Source: Pardosa pseudoannulata (taxonomy: Eukaryota > Arthropoda > Arachnida > Araneae > Lycosidae). From it: DNA of 64,000 nt. The notes under the pieces were generated by a model, which was not told where the DNA came from, did not search any database, and was given only the letters and a program-made list of their open reading frames with translations. The position numbers were made by a program, and so were the translations under genes. The stretch is taken from contig CM063498.1 in assembly GCA_032207245.1 (NCBI GenBank), positions 90,692,848-90,756,847 on the forward strand, read 5' to 3'. Positions 60,285 through 64,000 of this stretch are shown here, one piece after another; positions within the stretch are counted from its first letter, which is position 1, and each line of letters begins with the position of its first letter.

Positions 60285-60455
60285 GGGCAGAACAATGACT
60301 GAATGTTTAGGGTGTTGATTTTTGGAGTTTGAGTATTCGAATTCCATTGTGGCATGAATGTTCATAGCCATTCGAAGTCAGCTTTAAGCTGCCAGTCCCA
60401 GTCTCATTTGCCCTTGTGTTATAAAAAAGTAGACTTTAACACTCAAAAACTAAAC
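60285..60455 (+). mobile_element. SINE-1 copy with perfect 12-bp TSD
   Basis: CTTTAAGAGGGA flanks it at 60273-60284 and 60456-60467. The plus strand has a degenerate tRNA-like head with GTATTCGAATTCC as B box, then CATGAATGTTCATAG, and the tail CAGTCTCATTTGCCCTTGTG. Confidence 0.85.
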
Positions 60456-63400
60456 CTTTAAGAGGGAAGATTTCTGCTGACAGCTTTGGCATGCACAGTG
60501 AACATGGAACGGGTCAAACAATAATAAAAAAACTGATGGAGTAATTTTTTCATGTGTTTGTTATTTTTAAAAATGATTTATTCATTTATTATTATTATTA
60601 TTTGGTAAGTTAGATTTATAGGAAATTTTAACAATCAAGACTAAAATTATAGAAACTACTGTATCTAATATCTAAATACATCATCCTTATATAATTATAA
60701 GGATTTATATGCATGTGTTTTGCAAGTTAGCAAACAAACACAAAAATAAAACATTGAATCGTTTTGAATCCTCTTCCCCCCAAAATATATCATTAACCAT
60801 ATCTAATGGACAGTTGATCTTGATTTAAATTTGCTATTATTGATAAGAGTTTAACATTTAGTTTATTTCAATAATACCTGCTTAATTTCAACCACAGAAG
60901 ATCTTATATTTTGAGAGATAGAAAATTTAGAAAGCTTTTAGAATAAAATACTAGTAGTAAAAAATAAACAATTGTGTGATTTATTTAAAATTTTTCTAAA
61001 CCATACTGCTTAAATTATTAAGTATTTGAAAAGGCAAAATGAAACACACTCTACAACTGTTTAATTAGACTACCATAATTATATATAACTATGAATTAAT
61101 CACTTTAAATTTTGCTATTATATTTACTTTTGTTTCAATACATTTTGTAATAGTTTTACCTGGAAAATAAGAACAATCTTTTAAAACTAAAGAATTAAGA
61201 GTTCTGAATGTGGAAGACCAATGCTATTATAATCTAATAGCTAATATAAAGCAAGCATTATCTAAATAACAAGATTAAGAACAAAAGTAACATACAAACA
61301 CATATATTTTCTCTATTTCTAATGGATGGAAGTTTTTGATTTTTAATGTCAGAACTTAACAAATCTTGAGAGAAAATACTTCATCTTAAAGGAAGAAAAA
61401 GTCCTTATGCTATGAAATGTTATTACTATGTATAGAAGATGAAATTGTTTTGTTCAATGTAATATAATTATACTTGAAAATATTCAACACATAATTTTTG
61501 CATTCTTTTAGAATGATAAAAATTCAATATCATACATGCTAGCATACTGTCTAAATGAAATATTAAAATGTAAAATTTAAAATAAAAGCTGCATTCTGGA
61601 ATATTACAGAGAGACACTCATTCATTTATATACACTAAATAATGCTTTAATAAAATTATGTTAGAGAATGAAGTAACTGAGTTGAGTATAACATATTAAA
61701 TAATAAAATTTAAAAAAATTACCTCAGCTATAGTACACTTCCTCATTACCCAAATATTCCATATTTTGAACATAACTATTTAGTTTGTCATTATAAATTT
61801 ATAGTGAGAACAAACTACTAGCAGACTGGAATTTAGTTTTACAGATAAAAAGTATGTATATATGATTTTTCCCTTATCTCAACTAAGAAGTACAACAAAA
61901 CTGTTAAAATAAAGCCTTTTGTATGTAATGATAATCTCAAACAATGAGCTGTTAATGGTAATCAAAAATACACAAAGGGAACACATATTTTGAATTTTCT
62001 TTTATTAAAATTTCAATTTGTTCAAACAAAATAAAGTTCTGAAAAAATAAGTACCTAAAAAAACTAGTGAATAATTGGAAAAATATAAAAGTGAAACAAA
62101 ATGAATTAAGAAAAAAAAATAAGTTAAATGAAAATTAGTTGCCTACTTAATATATATTCAATATCTTCCAGCAATAAAATATAATCAGGATAAACCAACA
62201 AAATGAAAAAGCTTCACTTCCATGATAAAATTTTGTATTTAATTGACATATTTAAAAAAGTATTTAGCTGTATCATTTCGTACAGAAATTATAACTCTAT
62301 TTATTCTATATCATAGTCTATCAATTTTATTTCCTACAGAAATAGAATTAATTCCATATTTAAAATAACTTCAGGGAAGCTCTTTTAATGTTTTTTAAAT
62401 AAATGTTAGTAATCAATAATCTTGATATTCTTAGACTAAATATATAAATATTGAGATTTATGAAATAATTTAAAAGATGTTTATGAATACATAGCATGAC
62501 TATTTTAAGTTTATAGAAATTACATAACTACAATTAAATTCTGCAAAATATTATATATATGTATATCATCATTGATAGGGAGTAACAAAACTAGGTGTCT
62601 TGTAGAAATAAAACATAATTATGAAACTTCCTCATAAAACTACAATTACAAAATTTCTAAAATAACCAACAAAATTTTAAACCTTGTAAAAATTTACTTT
62701 GGTCAAATGAAACTAATTTAAAAAATGTTTATACATAACAAATGTTACAGTTAGCTCAAATTGTGATATTACAAATTTAACATATTCTACACTGTAACAT
62801 TTTAAATTTAATGTATTTTATTTATAACTGCTTTAACAAATAGTAATTACTAATTAAATTTTATTTTTAGGATGTATGCATAAATTCAATGTACAGTTAG
62901 GTACCTTAACAATCTACTTAACATTGCTACATCACATATAATTTTCAAATCAAACAGTTTTTTAATATGTTATGCATTTCTTACCTAACACAAATACACT
63001 TATTTTTTTACTTTAAATTGCCAAAATAGGAATTAGATTGGAAAGAAAAATAATAAATAATGTTAAACTAATAATGGTGAACAAAATACTTATTACTAAT
63101 GTAAAGAACAATCATAATATTTGTTCTCACTAAAATAATAATATATATTTTAGATTAATAGATTATGCTACAATGTTTTGTACCATGAGGACTAGCAAGA
63201 ATAGGTAGAAGAATACAGATTATAATAATTAAATTACAAATAAAGATACTTAATGTATGCTTAAACTAAAAAAGATTAGTAAAACAATTATAGAGAAAAG
63301 TACTGCTACACTTAAAAAATAATTTCATTATGTAAACCTTATATTTTCTAATATTTTAAACTTTTAAAGATTTTCTTAGAAAAATAAAAATTTGCATGTT

Positions 63401-64000
63401 AACTTTTAACAATGAAACTTACAACTATACAAGGTTTTTTTTCACAATAGTAAACATTTGTTTGAATAACAATGTGCAGTGGCATTTAGAAGGGAGAGAT
63501 AAGAGTTTCATCCCCTCACATCAACCAATAATTGAAAAAAGCTAATATATTTTTAATATAAAGGTACTGATAACAAACTATCACATTACATTATTTTGAC
63601 ACTTCTATTATATTTTTGTCAAATTATTATATAATATGCACTTGTATTATACCATATTTTGACAAAATGGTTGGCACATAACATATACAAATTTATCTGA
63701 CTGCGGCTCTTTAGGTTTGAAATCCAATCCATAAGAGGTCTGTGTATACCACCGACAAAATCTGTGGTTTATTTGTTATTCTCATTCTATATAAAATCTT
63801 ACTATTTTATAAATTTATATTTATACTTATAAAAATAAACATCAAATTTAATTAATTTAAGAAAATTTAATTGAAATATTTTTTAATTCTTTTATATCCA
63901 TTTGAAAATTATTAATACTTGGCAATAAAAGCAATAAATGTTAATTTTTTCAACAATTCTACTTCTACAAAACAGCATTATGCCCATTTAGTTTCAGTTT

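Larger units (their letters stand above)
57497..64000 (-). other. Probable last intron of the 57-kb gene
   Basis: About 6.5 kb of CpG-poor AT-rich DNA with no exon I can define. It carries two SINE-1 copies and one foldback MITE. A GC-richer patch at 63,690-63,765 has a short minus-strand frame without splice sites. Confidence 0.45.

Noticed and set aside
63690..63770. Short minus-strand frame in a GC-richer patch, considered as an upstream exon of the 57-kb gene
   Set aside because: A stop precedes it and no convincing acceptor or donor pair was found; it may be a repeat fragment.

Overview
The window is AT-rich eukaryotic DNA, most likely from an arthropod and probably a spider. That placement is inferred from the repeat mix (BEL/Pao, Tc1/mariner, hAT, piggyBac-like and Helitron elements, tRNA-derived SINEs, long TA tracts) and from intron-split, sparse coding. 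There are no bacterial features. Almost everything left of about 35 kb is repeat. The only host-gene candidates are a few exons at 36-37 kb and 57 kb.

Layout. 0-6.7 kb: two decayed BEL/Pao retrotransposons on the minus strand. The first holds the RT end, RNase H and integrase and runs off the left edge. The second holds Gag, protease and RT. A Helitron 5' end and (TA)n tracts lie between them. 6.8-12.7 kb: a tandem satellite whose ~390-bp (A) and ~338-bp (B) monomers alternate A-A-B-B, giving a higher-order unit of about 1,457 bp. 13.4-15.0 kb: a second, ~197-bp satellite. 15.5-23 kb: an LTR-like repeat, two non-autonomous Helitrons, a SINE with target-site duplication, and a nested stack in which a hAT element sits inside a GC-rich insertion inside an older repeat. 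23.4-24.6 kb: a ~114-bp tandem array that looks amplified out of a SINE body. 25.3-27.7 kb: a third Helitron carrying a tRNA-like segment, a ~190-bp tandem array, and a Tc1/mariner remnant. 28.4-32.9 kb: a piggyBac-like MITE, a second LTR-like copy holding a 66-nt A run, a complete SINE with 12-bp duplications, and an internally deleted Tc1-like transposon. 33.6-34.3 kb: two inverted-repeat elements.

Host-gene candidates. At 36,958-37,167 (minus) is a THAP zinc-finger first exon with a good splice donor and a CRE palindrome upstream. At 36,004-36,137 (plus) is a second candidate first exon pointing towards it. At 57,286-57,496 (minus) is a convincing last coding exon of a gene I do not recognise. 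To its left lie about 16 kb of CpG-poor, A-rich (plus strand) sequence with no exon I can see, ending near 41.1 kb at a plausible minus-strand poly(A) site. This could be an unusually long 3' UTR or simply intergenic DNA. Everything right of 57.5 kb would then be that gene's last intron.

I found no gene cluster or enzymatic system that looks undescribed. The unusual material is repeat architecture: the higher-order satellite, the SINE-derived array, the layered insertions, and the possible giant 3' UTR.
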